The position numbers were made by a program, and so were the translations under genes. From the NCBI RefSeq assembly GCF_027214045.1, contig NZ_JAPWHE010000001.1, forward strand, positions 790,946 to 854,945: a stretch of 64,000 nt of DNA, written 5' to 3'. Positions 44,877 through 53,454 of the stretch are shown piece by piece; position 1 is the first letter of the stretch, and each line of letters starts with the position of its first letter. The stretch comes from Castellaniella denitrificans (GTDB lineage Bacteria; Pseudomonadota; Gammaproteobacteria; Burkholderiales; Burkholderiaceae_B). The notes beneath the pieces are model-generated. The model saw only the letters and a program-made list of their open reading frames with translations, was not told the DNA's origin and made no database searches.

Positions 44877-45881
44877 TCAAGCGTCGCGGCCAGCGCCCCA
44901 GTCGAACAGGGGCCGGAGGGCGTCGCGATTGCCCTGGCCGCCCAGGCAGGCCAGCGCCAGCATCAGGCGCATGCGCGCCTTGCGCGCGGACAGGCCGCTG
45001 ACGCCCAGGGCGCCCGCTTCCTGCAGGCTGTGCAGAGAGCCCGGATATTCGTAGCAGGGCAGGACGGCCCCATGCAGCGCGGCACTGCACACCAGCACCG
45101 AGATGCCGGCGCGCGCGGCCCGCTCGGCCTCGGGCACCCAGGAGGGCGGCACCTGGCCGCGCCCTGTCCCTTCCAGCACGAGCCCCGGCACACGCGCGTC
45201 GACCAGTGCGCGCAGCGCCAAAGGGCTTGCCCCCAGGCTGGCTGACACGATTTCGACTTGAGGCAAGGCGCCGGACGGGGCTTGCAACAGCGGCTGGCGC
45301 CGGGGCTGCTGGTAGATCCGCACGTCCTCGCCATCGACGAAACCCAGACAGCCCAGACCCGGGGACTCGAAACCATTGAGCTGAAAGCTGCTGGTCTTGC
45401 GCACGAAAGCGGCCGCATGGACGGTCTCGTTGAAAACCACCAGCACGCCCAGCCCCCGGCACTGGGGCGAGGCGGCCGCCCGGATGGCGTCGCGCAGGTT
45501 CGTATAGGCATCGGTGCCCGGTGCGTGGGGCACGCGCTGCGAACCCGTGACGACCAGAACGACGTCCCGTGCGCGCACGCCGCATTCCAGGAAATAGGCG
45601 GTGTCCTCCAGCGTGTCGGTGCCGTGGGTGACGACGATGCCGTCGACCCCTCCCTCGTCGACCAGCCGCTGGCATTCGGCGCGCAGCGCCTGGATATCAT
45701 CCGGCAGCAAGGCGTTGCTGGCCTTCTGGAACAGGGACCGCACCTCGACCCGTATATCCTCGACCCCGGGCACCTGGCGCATCAGATCCGACCCCGGCAG
45801 CGCGCCCGCGATGTTGCGGCCTTCCGGGCCGGGCCGGCTGGCGATGGTCCCGCCGGTGGACAGCACGACGACGCGCTTCAT
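44877..45881 (-). CDS. Type I/II asparaginase family protein (cytoplasmic)
   Basis: Hydrolyses L-asparagine or a related amide to the acid and ammonia. The 334-residue protein has the two catalytic threonine motifs, STGGTIAS near residues 8-15 and the VVTHGTDTLEDTAYFL segment near 83-98, plus VTGSQR. No signal peptide is present, so it is cytoplasmic. It overlaps the preceding deaminase-like gene by four bases and is followed after 49 bp by dmlA. In this cluster an amide other than asparagine is possible. Confidence 0.87.
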   Translation of the reverse strand: MKRVVVLSTGGTIASRPGPEGRNIAGALPGSDLMRQVPGVEDIRVEVRSLFQKASNALLPDDIQALRAECQRLVDEGGVDGIVVTHGTDTLEDTAYFLECGVRARDVVLVVTGSQRVPHAPGTDAYTNLRDAIRAAASPQCRGLGVLVVFNETVHAAAFVRKTSSFQLNGFESPGLGCLGFVDGEDVRIYQQPRRQPLLQAPSGALPQVEIVSASLGASPLALRALVDARVPGLVLEGTGRGQVPPSWVPEAERAARAGISVLVCSAALHGAVLPCYEYPGSLHSLQEAGALGVSGLSARKARMRLMLALACLGGQGNRDALRPLFDWGAGRDA

Positions 45882-46645
45882 GCGGCGTCGACCGGCAGGA
45901 CGCGTTCCAGCAGGACGCGGCGGCAATCCATCTCGAATTCCATGTCCACGACCGGCGGCCTCACGAAATGCCAGGTCAGGCCCAGGCGCATGGCGCCCCG
46001 GCGCGCGAACTCTTCTTCCAGGAAGGGATGCGGATCGTGCACGATGTAGAGTTGCGATCCGGTGCAGTCGTCCCAGCCATATCCCAGCACCCGCATGCGG
46101 CGCTCCATTTCGTCGAGCACCCAGCGGGCCTTCTTGCGCATGCCCTCGGGCGAGATGTCCCGGTAGGCGATCAGGTGATCCTTGTAGTTGGCATGGCCTT
46201 CGGGCACCTCGCTGCTGCCGGCGATGACGAAACTGCGCTCATCGGCCTGACTGGGCACGGTGTAGCTGAAGGCATGGAAGGACGGCACGGCCGGCGGATC
46301 CACCTGCGGGCAGACGTTGCTGCGCGGCACGGGGTTGACCCGATCGTCGGCGATGCCCCAGGCCTGCAGCGTGCCGACGTATTCCGCGTTGAAGCGCGCG
46401 AAACCTTCCTCGCTGAACTGCCCCGGCGAGCGCAGTTCGCAGCCGCACAGCGCGGTCAGGGGACGCCCCTCGGCCCGCAGCAGCCGCGCGATCCGTTCAA
46501 AACCTTCGGCCAGCGGCACGGGGCGGGCGAAGACGGCGCGCCGGATCGCATGGCCGGGCATCGCGGCGGCGCCGCCCGAATACTGCATGACGCCGCTGGG
46601 CACGTAGCGATAATGGCCCGCGGCAAAGATTTCAGCCTGTTCCAT
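45878..46645 (-). CDS. RidA-like protein, resembling 2-amino-5-chloromuconate deaminase CnbZ
   Basis: A 255-residue soluble protein. Its overall pattern (AEIFAAGHYRYVPSGVMQYSG, CGCELRSPGQFSEEGF, FNAEYVGTLQAWGI, PRSNVCPQVDPPAVPSFHAF) recalls the CnbZ family of aminomuconate deaminases, which share the RidA fold; I rely on recall and the assignment is moderate. Such enzymes release ammonia from an enamine/imine. ATG at 46645 is chosen because GGAGG lies eight bases upstream. Context with an amidase, asparaginase and TRAP importer suggests use of a nitrogen-containing carboxylate. Confidence 0.55.
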   Translation of the reverse strand: MEQAEIFAAGHYRYVPSGVMQYSGGAAAMPGHAIRRAVFARPVPLAEGFERIARLLRAEGRPLTALCGCELRSPGQFSEEGFARFNAEYVGTLQAWGIADDRVNPVPRSNVCPQVDPPAVPSFHAFSYTVPSQADERSFVIAGSSEVPEGHANYKDHLIAYRDISPEGMRKKARWVLDEMERRMRVLGYGWDDCTGSQLYIVHDPHPFLEEEFARRGAMRLGLTWHFVRPPVVDMEFEMDCRRVLLERVLPVDAA

Positions 46646-46699
46646 CGGGAGATCCTCCATTCGAAGCACGCCGCCCGGCGCGTGGCGGGCGCGCCGGAT

Positions 46700-47974
46700 T
46701 CAATACAGCAGGTTGGGCAGGGCCATGCTGAACCAGGGCACATACGTGATGACGATCAGGGCGATGATCATCAGAATGATGGTCGGCAGCGCCGCGCGGA
46801 ACACCTGGAACAGCGTCATGCCCGAAATCGTCATGGCCACGAACAGGTTCAGGCCCACCGGCGGCGTCAACATGCCGACCGACAGGTTCACCAGCGTGAT
46901 GACGCCGAAATGAACAGCGTCCACGCCGACCTGGGCGGCGATCGGCTGCATCAGGGGCGCCAGCACGATGATGGCCGACGCGCTGTCCAGGAACATGCCT
47001 GCCACCAGCATGATCAGGTTGAACAGCATCAGGATGACGATCGGCGAATCCGTCCCGGACAGGACTTCGGCCGCCAGCTTGGACGGCGCGCCGGTACTGG
47101 CCAGGATCCAGGAAAATGCCGAGGCGCCCGCCGTGATCAGCAACAGGGTGCCGGACAACACACCGGTGTTGCGCAGGATGGTCAGGGAGGCCCGCAGGGA
47201 AATCGTGCGGTAGACCACGGCCCCCACGAACCAGCCGTACAGGCAGGCGGCCGCGGCGGATTCCGTCGGCGTGAACAGGCCGGTGTAGATGCCGCCCAGC
47301 AACAGCACGGGCAGACCCATCCCCCAGAGCGACCGGCCGACGGCTTCCCGGACTTGCTTCAGGCTGGGGAAGGGCTCGCGCGGATAGCGACGCAGGGTCG
47401 CATACCAGCAGCAGTACGCGATCAACAGCGTCGCGATCAGAATGGCCGGCAGCACGCCCGCGGCGAACAGCTTGCCCACCGAGGAACCCGTGACCGAGCC
47501 ATAGATGATCAGGGCGATGCTGGGCGGCACGATCGGGCCCAGCGTGCCGGCCGTCGTGATCAGGCCGATGGCGAAGAACTTGTTGTAGCCGGCCGCCACC
47601 AGCGCCGGAAACATGATGCTGCCGATGGCGATCACGGTCGCGGGGCTGGACCCCGAGATCGAGCCGAAGAACAGGCAGGCCAGCACGGTGGCGGCGCCCA
47701 GGCCGCCGGGCAGCCAGCCGACCAGGGCGCGGGCCAGGCCGATGAGCCGGTCCGACAGGCCGCCGATGCGCATCAGCTCGGCCGCCAGGATGAAGAAGGG
47801 AATGGACATCAGGGAAAAGTTGTTCATCCCCGAGAACATGCGCATCGGCACGACCAGCGGGTCGATCGTGCCGAAGCCTTTGAGCGCCAGCGCCACGGCC
47901 AGCGACAGGGACGCGAAGATCGGCAGGCCGAACAGCAGCAGCGCGAAGAAAATGGGAACCAGGGCGGCAATCAT
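46700..47974 (-). CDS. dctM: TRAP transporter large permease (DctM family)
   Basis: A 424-residue membrane protein with about 12 segments and the DctM signatures SLMSIPFFILAAELM, LACLFFGSISGSSPATVIAIG and GTLGPIVPPSI. It carries out sodium-coupled uptake of an organic anion together with the small permease and binding protein just upstream. The gap to dctQ is 56 bases and holds a weak regulator-like sequence. The deaminase-like gene follows after 54 bases. Confidence 0.92.
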   Translation of the reverse strand: MIAALVPIFFALLLFGLPIFASLSLAVALALKGFGTIDPLVVPMRMFSGMNNFSLMSIPFFILAAELMRIGGLSDRLIGLARALVGWLPGGLGAATVLACLFFGSISGSSPATVIAIGSIMFPALVAAGYNKFFAIGLITTAGTLGPIVPPSIALIIYGSVTGSSVGKLFAAGVLPAILIATLLIAYCCWYATLRRYPREPFPSLKQVREAVGRSLWGMGLPVLLLGGIYTGLFTPTESAAAACLYGWFVGAVVYRTISLRASLTILRNTGVLSGTLLLITAGASAFSWILASTGAPSKLAAEVLSGTDSPIVILMLFNLIMLVAGMFLDSASAIIVLAPLMQPIAAQVGVDAVHFGVITLVNLSVGMLTPPVGLNLFVAMTISGMTLFQVFRAALPTIILMIIALIVITYVPWFSMALPNLLY

Positions 47975-48030
47975 GGGATTTCTCTATCCGTTTGTATGAC
48001 TGTGCGGAACGGGCGGCGCGAACGCCGCGC

Positions 48031-48543
48031 TCAGCCCGCCGAACTCATGTCGATGGCCAGGGGCCGGTACTCCTGGCCCGTGAGCATGCTCCACAGGATC
48101 CACAGGTAGCGCAGCCCCATGAAGGCGCCCGAGATCGGGATGACCATGTAGACGTACCCGACCGGAATGCGCATGGCCGGGGAGAGCTGGTTCATGTTCA
48201 GCGTGTTGATCGCCAGGCGGCCGCCGTAATAGACCAGGACCACGGCGAATGCCAGGCCCAGGAGGCTCGCCAGGTAGCGCAGCACCCGGGCCAGCCGGGG
48301 CCCCACCATCAGGGGCAGGATCTCGACGCAGATGTGCGCCGCGTAGCGCACGCCCATGCTGCAGGTCAGGAAGCTCATCATGATGAGCGTGTACAGCACG
48401 GTCTCCTCGGACCAGTACAGCGAGTTGTTGAACACGTAGCGCGCGATGACCTGGACGATGGCCACGCAGGTGGCCACCAGCATCAGCACGATCATGGCGA
48501 ACGACTCGACGCGGTCGAGGCACCGGTTGATTCCCGCAAGCAT
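48031..48543 (-). CDS. dctQ: TRAP transporter small permease (DctQ family)
   Basis: A 170-residue protein with four membrane segments and the DctQ-typical ARYVFNNSLYWSEETVLYTL and GVRYAAHICVEIL segments. It couples binding protein and DctM. AGGAG lies six bases before the ATG. It follows dctP after 26 bases. Confidence 0.88.
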   Translation of the reverse strand: MLAGINRCLDRVESFAMIVLMLVATCVAIVQVIARYVFNNSLYWSEETVLYTLIMMSFLTCSMGVRYAAHICVEILPLMVGPRLARVLRYLASLLGLAFAVVLVYYGGRLAINTLNMNQLSPAMRIPVGYVYMVIPISGAFMGLRYLWILWSMLTGQEYRPLAIDMSSAG

Positions 48544-48569
48544 GGGCGTCTCCTGGGAGAAGGTCGGGA

Positions 48570-49565
48570 TCAGTTCACCGCGGCGGCCTTGAGCGCGCGC
48601 TGCAGCAATTCCGGCGTGATGTTGGCCTCGAACTGCTTGTAGATCGGCTCGGAACGCTCGATGAACTTCTGGCGCCCCTCGTCCGTGAGTTCGACGATCT
48701 GGATCTGGCCCTTGATCTTCTCCAGGATCTGGCCCTCGTCCTGCTTGGTCAATTCACGGCCGTAGTCCCGCGCGACGTCGAACGCATCGGCCATGACCTT
48801 CTGCAGGTCCGCCGGCAGGGATTCCCAGGCGTCCTTGTTCATCACGGCCGCATAGGTGTGGTACGCGTGGCCGGTCAGGGTCATGTATTTCTGGACTTCG
48901 TAGAACTTCATCGAGTCGATGTTGGCCAGCGGGTTTTCCTGCCCCTCGACCACCCCCTGCTGCAGGCCGTTGTAGACCTCGGTGTACGCCATCGCCGTGG
49001 GATTGGCGCCCCAGGCCCGGTAGGTCGCCAGGATGGTCGGGGCCTGCAGCGTGCGCATCTTGATGTTCTTCAGATCGTCGGGCTGGTTGATCTCGCGGAT
49101 GTTGTTGGTGATGTTGCGGAATCCGGCGCCCCAGTAGTTCACGCCGTGCAGATTGCTCTTTTCCAGCGTACCCAGCAGCTCGCGGCCCACTTCGCCGTCC
49201 AGCAATTGCTTCATCGACTGCTCGCCCTTGATCAGGTAGGGCAGGTCGAACAGGAACATCTTGGGCTCGAAATTGGCCAGGTTGCCGGTCGGCGGGATCG
49301 CGATGTGCACCAGCCCCATCTGGGTCTGCTCGATGATTTCCACGTCGCCGCCCAGCTGCGCGGCGGGCCGGACGTTGATTTCAATGCGACCGTTGGAATT
49401 CTTCTCGACTTCTTCCTTGAACTTGACCGCTGCGCGCGCATTGGGCGTCTGCTCGGTCAGCACATGGGCGAAGGTGAAGGTGTAGTCCGCGGCCTGGGCC
49501 AGCGAAACGCTGACCAGGGCGCCGGCGATGCCGAGGGAAAGCTTGCCGATGGGGAAACGGATCAT
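48570..49565 (-). CDS. dctP: TRAP transporter substrate-binding protein (DctP family)
   Basis: A 331-residue periplasmic binding protein with signal peptide cleaved near AQAA (about 26). It shows YTFTFAHVLTEQTPNARAAVKF, FRNITNNIREINQPDDLKN with the conserved Arg that binds the substrate carboxylate, and VYNGLQQGVVEGQENPLANI. It captures a carboxylate for DctQM; C4-dicarboxylates or uronates are the usual ligands of the family. AAGGAG precedes the ATG by six bases. Amidase lies upstream in the same direction (49 bp). Confidence 0.9.
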   Translation of the reverse strand: MIRFPIGKLSLGIAGALVSVSLAQAADYTFTFAHVLTEQTPNARAAVKFKEEVEKNSNGRIEINVRPAAQLGGDVEIIEQTQMGLVHIAIPPTGNLANFEPKMFLFDLPYLIKGEQSMKQLLDGEVGRELLGTLEKSNLHGVNYWGAGFRNITNNIREINQPDDLKNIKMRTLQAPTILATYRAWGANPTAMAYTEVYNGLQQGVVEGQENPLANIDSMKFYEVQKYMTLTGHAYHTYAAVMNKDAWESLPADLQKVMADAFDVARDYGRELTKQDEGQILEKIKGQIQIVELTDEGRQKFIERSEPIYKQFEANITPELLQRALKAAAVN

Positions 49566-49614
49566 GTCTCACTCCTTGTCTGTCTATCGAGGGGGTAACG
49601 AAAAAATGAAAAGC

Positions 49615-51012
49615 TCACTGCGGGAAACGCGGGGAACCCAGTACGTCGACGGGCTTCCCCAGATGGGATTCGATCAGCAGGGCGGCGGCCAGCAGGCGCT
49701 CCTCGGCCCCCGGCGGGGCCATCAGCTGCAGCCCGACCGGCATGCCCTGGGCATCCAGCCCGATCGGCAGCGTCAGCGCGCACAGCCCCAGCAGATTGGC
49801 CATGCTGGTGTTGCGCAGCACCAGCATGTTGGCGCGGCGATAGGCCTCGGGGTCCTGGATCGCGTCCAGGCGCGGCGGCGTGATGGCCACAGTGGGCATC
49901 GCCAGCACATCGGCCATGCCGAAAGCGGTCGAGGCCCGACGCGCGGCTTCGCGCAAGGTGCGCACGCGCAGCAGATAGTCGACCGACGACAGGGACTCGG
50001 CGCCTTCGACGCGCAGCCGCACCACGGGATCCAGGCGGTCCATCCGGTCAGGCAGCTCGGCCTTCAGAAAGGCGCAGAACTCGGGGGCCGCCAGACCGCC
50101 CTGGCGGAAAATCGCATAAGCCTCGGTGCAACCGGGCAGTTCGACACCGCGCACGGACGCGCCCAAGGCCGCCAACTGCGTCATGACCCGGTCATAGACC
50201 TCCACGACGGCGGGGTCGGCATCGTCCAGGAAAAAAGCATCCGCCCGTCCCAGGCGCAGACAGGACATCGCGGCCGGCACGGCAATCGGCGCCGACGTCC
50301 GCCCAAGGCTTTGCTCGATGGCCCGGAAGCCGAATGCCAGATCCTCCACCGAGCGCGCCAGGATGCCCGGCGTATCCAGGCTGGGCGACAGGGGCACGAT
50401 GCCTTCCTGCGGCCAGCGGCCATGCGTCGGCTTCAGACCCGCCTGGCCGGTGACCGAGGCGGGGATCCGCACGGAGCCCGCAGTATCGGTGCCCAACGCC
50501 AGCACGGCGGACCCCTGCGCCAGCGAGACGCCCGCGCCGGAGCTGGAACCGCCCGGAATGCGATGTTCGTCGGTTTTCCAGGGGTTGCGCGGCGTGCCCC
50601 AGTGGGCATTCACGCCGATGCCGCCGAATGCGAACTCCACCGTGTGGGTCTTGCCCATGACCGGGGCCAACTGACGCTCCAGCCCGCCCATCAGGGGTCC
50701 GGGCCGTTCCCAGTCAGGCCCCAGGGGTTCGACCGAACCGGCGAAGGTGGGCAGGCCTCGCACGGCATACAGGTCCTTGACCGACACGGGCAGGCCCATG
50801 AGCGGTCCCAGGTCGATGCCGCGCGTCAGCAACCGGTCCGCCAGATCCGCCGTGGCGATCGCGCCCTCGCCGTTCCAGGTCTTGTAAGCCTGCAGGACAG
50901 GCTCGTGCCGGTGATGATTTTCCTCGCAGTGGCGCGCCAGATCCGCCGCCGACCAGTCCCCCCGGCGCAGGCCGTTGCTCAACTGCTCGAGAGAAAGATG
51001 CGTCAGATCCAT
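49615..51012 (-). CDS. Amidase (amidase-signature family)
   Basis: A 465-residue amidohydrolase with the Ser-cisSer-Lys triad: Lys in LPVSVKDLYAV, the glycine-serine-rich PGGSSSGAGVSLAQG and the nucleophile in TDTAGSVRIPAS. It hydrolyses an amide to acid and ammonia. ATG at 51012 follows AAGGGGG; the upstream extension looks non-coding. It is the first gene of the TRAP cluster, divergent from a LysR regulator, so the transported compound may be the amide or its acid. Confidence 0.87.
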   Translation of the reverse strand: MDLTHLSLEQLSNGLRRGDWSAADLARHCEENHHRHEPVLQAYKTWNGEGAIATADLADRLLTRGIDLGPLMGLPVSVKDLYAVRGLPTFAGSVEPLGPDWERPGPLMGGLERQLAPVMGKTHTVEFAFGGIGVNAHWGTPRNPWKTDEHRIPGGSSSGAGVSLAQGSAVLALGTDTAGSVRIPASVTGQAGLKPTHGRWPQEGIVPLSPSLDTPGILARSVEDLAFGFRAIEQSLGRTSAPIAVPAAMSCLRLGRADAFFLDDADPAVVEVYDRVMTQLAALGASVRGVELPGCTEAYAIFRQGGLAAPEFCAFLKAELPDRMDRLDPVVRLRVEGAESLSSVDYLLRVRTLREAARRASTAFGMADVLAMPTVAITPPRLDAIQDPEAYRRANMLVLRNTSMANLLGLCALTLPIGLDAQGMPVGLQLMAPPGAEERLLAAALLIESHLGKPVDVLGSPRFPQ

Positions 51013-51124
51013 GGAGGCCCCCTTGCCCGCTGCGTGCCGCGGTCCGGGCATGGATGCCGTCGGCCGCGTCATTTTCGATTCTGGGGTGACTATATAAAGA
51101 AGCTTTCCAGCCTACAATTCCCAT

Positions 51125-51138
51125 ACTGTTAAAACAGT
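51125..51138. promoter_or_regulatory. LysR-type dyad between amidase and lysR
   Basis: ACTGTT-AA-AACAGT is a perfect dyad 11 bases before the LysR ATG, in the 137-bp divergent promoter region. The adjacent LysR protein is the likely binder. Confidence 0.55.
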
Positions 51139-51149
51139 TTTTATGAATC

Positions 51150-52115
51150 ATGAAAGAAAACCTGACCATCGACGCCCTGCGGGTGTTCTGCGAGGCGGCC
51201 CGCTACCAGAGCTTTTCCCAGGCGGCACGGATGATCGGCAGTTCGCCCGCCTACGTCACGAAGCACATCAAACTGCTGGAGTCCGAGCTGGACACGCTCC
51301 TGTTCCACCGCACCACCCGCCAGGTGACGCTCACCGAGCAGGGCGAACAGGCCCACGCCATGGCCCTGCGGATCCTGCAGGATGTGGAACAACTGCACGA
51401 CAGGATCGCCCAGTTCAAGAGCGAGCCCCGGGGCACGCTGAGGATATCGACCAGCATGGGCTTCGGACGCCAGGTGGTGGCCCCCGCCCTGGCCGACTTT
51501 TCCCTGCGCTACCCCGCCATCCAGATCAAGCTGGACATCCTCGACCAATTGGTCAACATGACCAAGGAACAATACGACCTGGACATCCGCATCGGGGACA
51601 TGATCGATCCGAACTACATCGCGCGCCATCTGGCGGACAATCACCGCATCCTGTGCGCCGCGCCGTCGTACCTGGAGCGGCACGGCAGGCCCCGCGGACT
51701 GCAGGACCTGCCGCGCCACAACTGCCTGATCGTGCGCGAACGCGACCATCCCGTGGGCATCTGGTCCCTGTCGCGCAAAGATGTCATCACCACCGTCAAG
51801 GTCGGCGGCTCTCTGGTCACCAACAACGGCGAGATCGCCCTGGCCTGGGCCTTGGCGGGCCACGGCATCGTCCTGCGCTCGCTCTGGGACGCCCGCAGGC
51901 ACCTGGAAACGGGTGCGCTCGTCCACATCCTGCCAAGCTACCGTCAGAACGCCGGCATCTGGGCGGTCTATCCGCAACGGCTGGACAATTCCGCCAAGGT
52001 CAAGGCCTGCATCGAACACCTGCAAGCGTATTTCTCGCCCCGGGCATCGGACGCCTTGGCCGACGCCCCTCCCTACCAATCCAGCGGCAGGGAAACCCGC
52101 GCACCCACGCCGTAG
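51150..52115 (+). CDS. LysR-family regulator (DmlR-like)
   Basis: A 321-residue regulator: winged helix about 5-65 (LTIDALRVFCEAARYQSFSQ, SPAYVTKHIKLLESELDTLL) and co-inducer domain from about 92. It is divergent from the amidase-TRAP-dmlA cluster; E. coli DmlR, a LysR protein, likewise controls dmlA divergently, which fits. The last 43 bases overlap the convergent outer-membrane protein gene, so the proline/serine-rich C-terminal tail may be a lineage-specific extension. Confidence 0.85.
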   Translation: MKENLTIDALRVFCEAARYQSFSQAARMIGSSPAYVTKHIKLLESELDTLLFHRTTRQVTLTEQGEQAHAMALRILQDVEQLHDRIAQFKSEPRGTLRISTSMGFGRQVVAPALADFSLRYPAIQIKLDILDQLVNMTKEQYDLDIRIGDMIDPNYIARHLADNHRILCAAPSYLERHGRPRGLQDLPRHNCLIVRERDHPVGIWSLSRKDVITTVKVGGSLVTNNGEIALAWALAGHGIVLRSLWDARRHLETGALVHILPSYRQNAGIWAVYPQRLDNSAKVKACIEHLQAYFSPRASDALADAPPYQSSGRETRAPTP

Positions 52116-53206
52116 TCCCCGGACGTCAGGTCGCGGTTCGTTTCCAGGCGCACTCTCAGATGCGGGCCGTAGCGAAAACCGTGGACCAGGCCGACCCGTT
52201 CGTCCAGACTGCCCGCCGCGTCCACCCGCCGCTCGAATGAACCGCTGAGCGAACCCCAGCGGCCCGCCGCCAGATCCAGTCGCCACTGGTTGCTGACGCA
52301 GTCGCAGCCGACCTGGCCGCTGCCGTACGCGGCCAGGTCGGCATAGCCGTTTCCCTGCCGCGCGTTCACCCAGGACAGGTCCCAGCCCGGATGCAAGCCC
52401 AGGGTATAGCCCAGTTGGCGGCGCCAGCCCTGGGACATCGGGCGCTGAGAGCCGGATACTCCGAACCGCCAGGCGCCCGCGTCTCCCATGGAATAATCGC
52501 CGCCGACGCCCAGCGCCGTCAGGCCCGGGGTGCGCTGCAGTCGCGAGGCCAGAATCAGGTCGCTGTCCAGGGCGTAGCGCGTGCTTGCATCGATCGCGAC
52601 CGGTCCGTACGCCAGGTCGCCCTCGGCTGCCGGACGGCTTGCCTGTCCGTCCAGGGCGCCGGCCACCACGGCGTAGTCCCAGGATCCGGCGGGCAGACGA
52701 TCCTGGGTGACGGACCGTGCCAGACCCACCCCGGCAAGATGCACGGACCGCCCCAAACCCGGGGCGCCGGACGCCGTATTGCCCAGGGTCAGGCGATAGC
52801 CGGCGGAACTGCGATAACGCCAATTCCGCGCACCCAATGACCAGGCATCCAGACCCGTGGAAGGCACCGTGCCGAGCCTGTCCGGCGGTTCGGCCGGGTC
52901 GGCGGCCGTACCGAACCAGCGCAGGCCGACTCCGTCCGGCCGGTAGCGGTAGCCTTCCGCGCGACCGTCCAGGAACAGCACGTCGTAGCGGATGTCCGAA
53001 TCCGAATCCGATGCCGCGCCGGACGCACCCGCATCCGGCGCGACATCGGACGGCGTGTCCCGGGGCACGTCGGGAACGGCGTAGCGCTGGGGGGCGAGAT
53101 CGATGAGGGCCGGATCCGTGCCGGCCGCCTGCCAGGCGCGGGCCGGGGCAAGACAGGCGCCGCACAGCAGGACCGACGCGGCCAACGGCCGGATGAAGCG
53201 ATTCAT
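52073..53206 (-). CDS. Outer-membrane beta-barrel protein of unknown function
   Basis: A 377-residue protein with a signal peptide (MNRFIRPLAASVLL, cleavage near ARAWQA), an Asp/Ser/Pro-rich linker around residues 55-85 (DAGASGAASDSDSDIRYD), then alternating amphipathic strands rich in Gly/Arg/Tyr to a C-terminal aromatic (VSLPLDW). That is the pattern of an outer-membrane barrel of about 12-14 strands. I recognise no family. It overlaps the convergent LysR gene by 43 bases and stands alone. The first ATG at 53206 lacks a good ribosome-binding site. Confidence 0.6.
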   Translation of the reverse strand: MNRFIRPLAASVLLCGACLAPARAWQAAGTDPALIDLAPQRYAVPDVPRDTPSDVAPDAGASGAASDSDSDIRYDVLFLDGRAEGYRYRPDGVGLRWFGTAADPAEPPDRLGTVPSTGLDAWSLGARNWRYRSSAGYRLTLGNTASGAPGLGRSVHLAGVGLARSVTQDRLPAGSWDYAVVAGALDGQASRPAAEGDLAYGPVAIDASTRYALDSDLILASRLQRTPGLTALGVGGDYSMGDAGAWRFGVSGSQRPMSQGWRRQLGYTLGLHPGWDLSWVNARQGNGYADLAAYGSGQVGCDCVSNQWRLDLAAGRWGSLSGSFERRVDAAGSLDERVGLVHGFRYGPHLRVRLETNRDLTSGDYGVGARVSLPLDW

Positions 53207-53377
53207 GAAGTGACGCGCAGGGAGCCCGGACCACGCGGATCCGGGGAAATGACACCGGGATTTCGCGGTCCGGAAACCGTCTCGGAATCCCCTGAAGCGG
53301 TCCAGGGTATCACGAGCCCGGGAACATTCGAAACCTCGAAGATGTTTCAGGAAAAGAAATTGCAACGCCGCTTGATC

Positions 53378-53424
53378 ACACCATATATTGTGTTTATGAT
53401 TTCAAACCGCACTACATGTAGAAA
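53378..53424 (+). promoter_or_regulatory. Paired NrdR boxes upstream of nrdA
   Basis: ACACCATATATTGTGT (53378-53393) fits the NrdR consensus ACACWATATATWGTGT except at one position. A weaker copy, GCACTACATGTAGAAA (53409-53424), is centred exactly 31 bases downstream, the three-turn spacing of known NrdR box pairs. NrdR would repress the nrdA-nrdB-nrdH operon when dATP is high. Confidence 0.85.
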
Positions 53425-53454
53425 ATAAAGCTTTTCCACCAAGGACTTCCGGCC

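Noticed and set aside
47988-48003. Another GntR-type site between dctQ and dctM (GTTTGTATGACTG)
   Set aside because: It matches at about eight of twelve positions and lies inside an operon, so chance is the simpler explanation.
45968-48109. Plus-strand frame rich in Gln/Arg/His opposite the TRAP genes
   Set aside because: Shadow of dctM, dctQ and the deaminase-like gene; no ribosome-binding site or domain.
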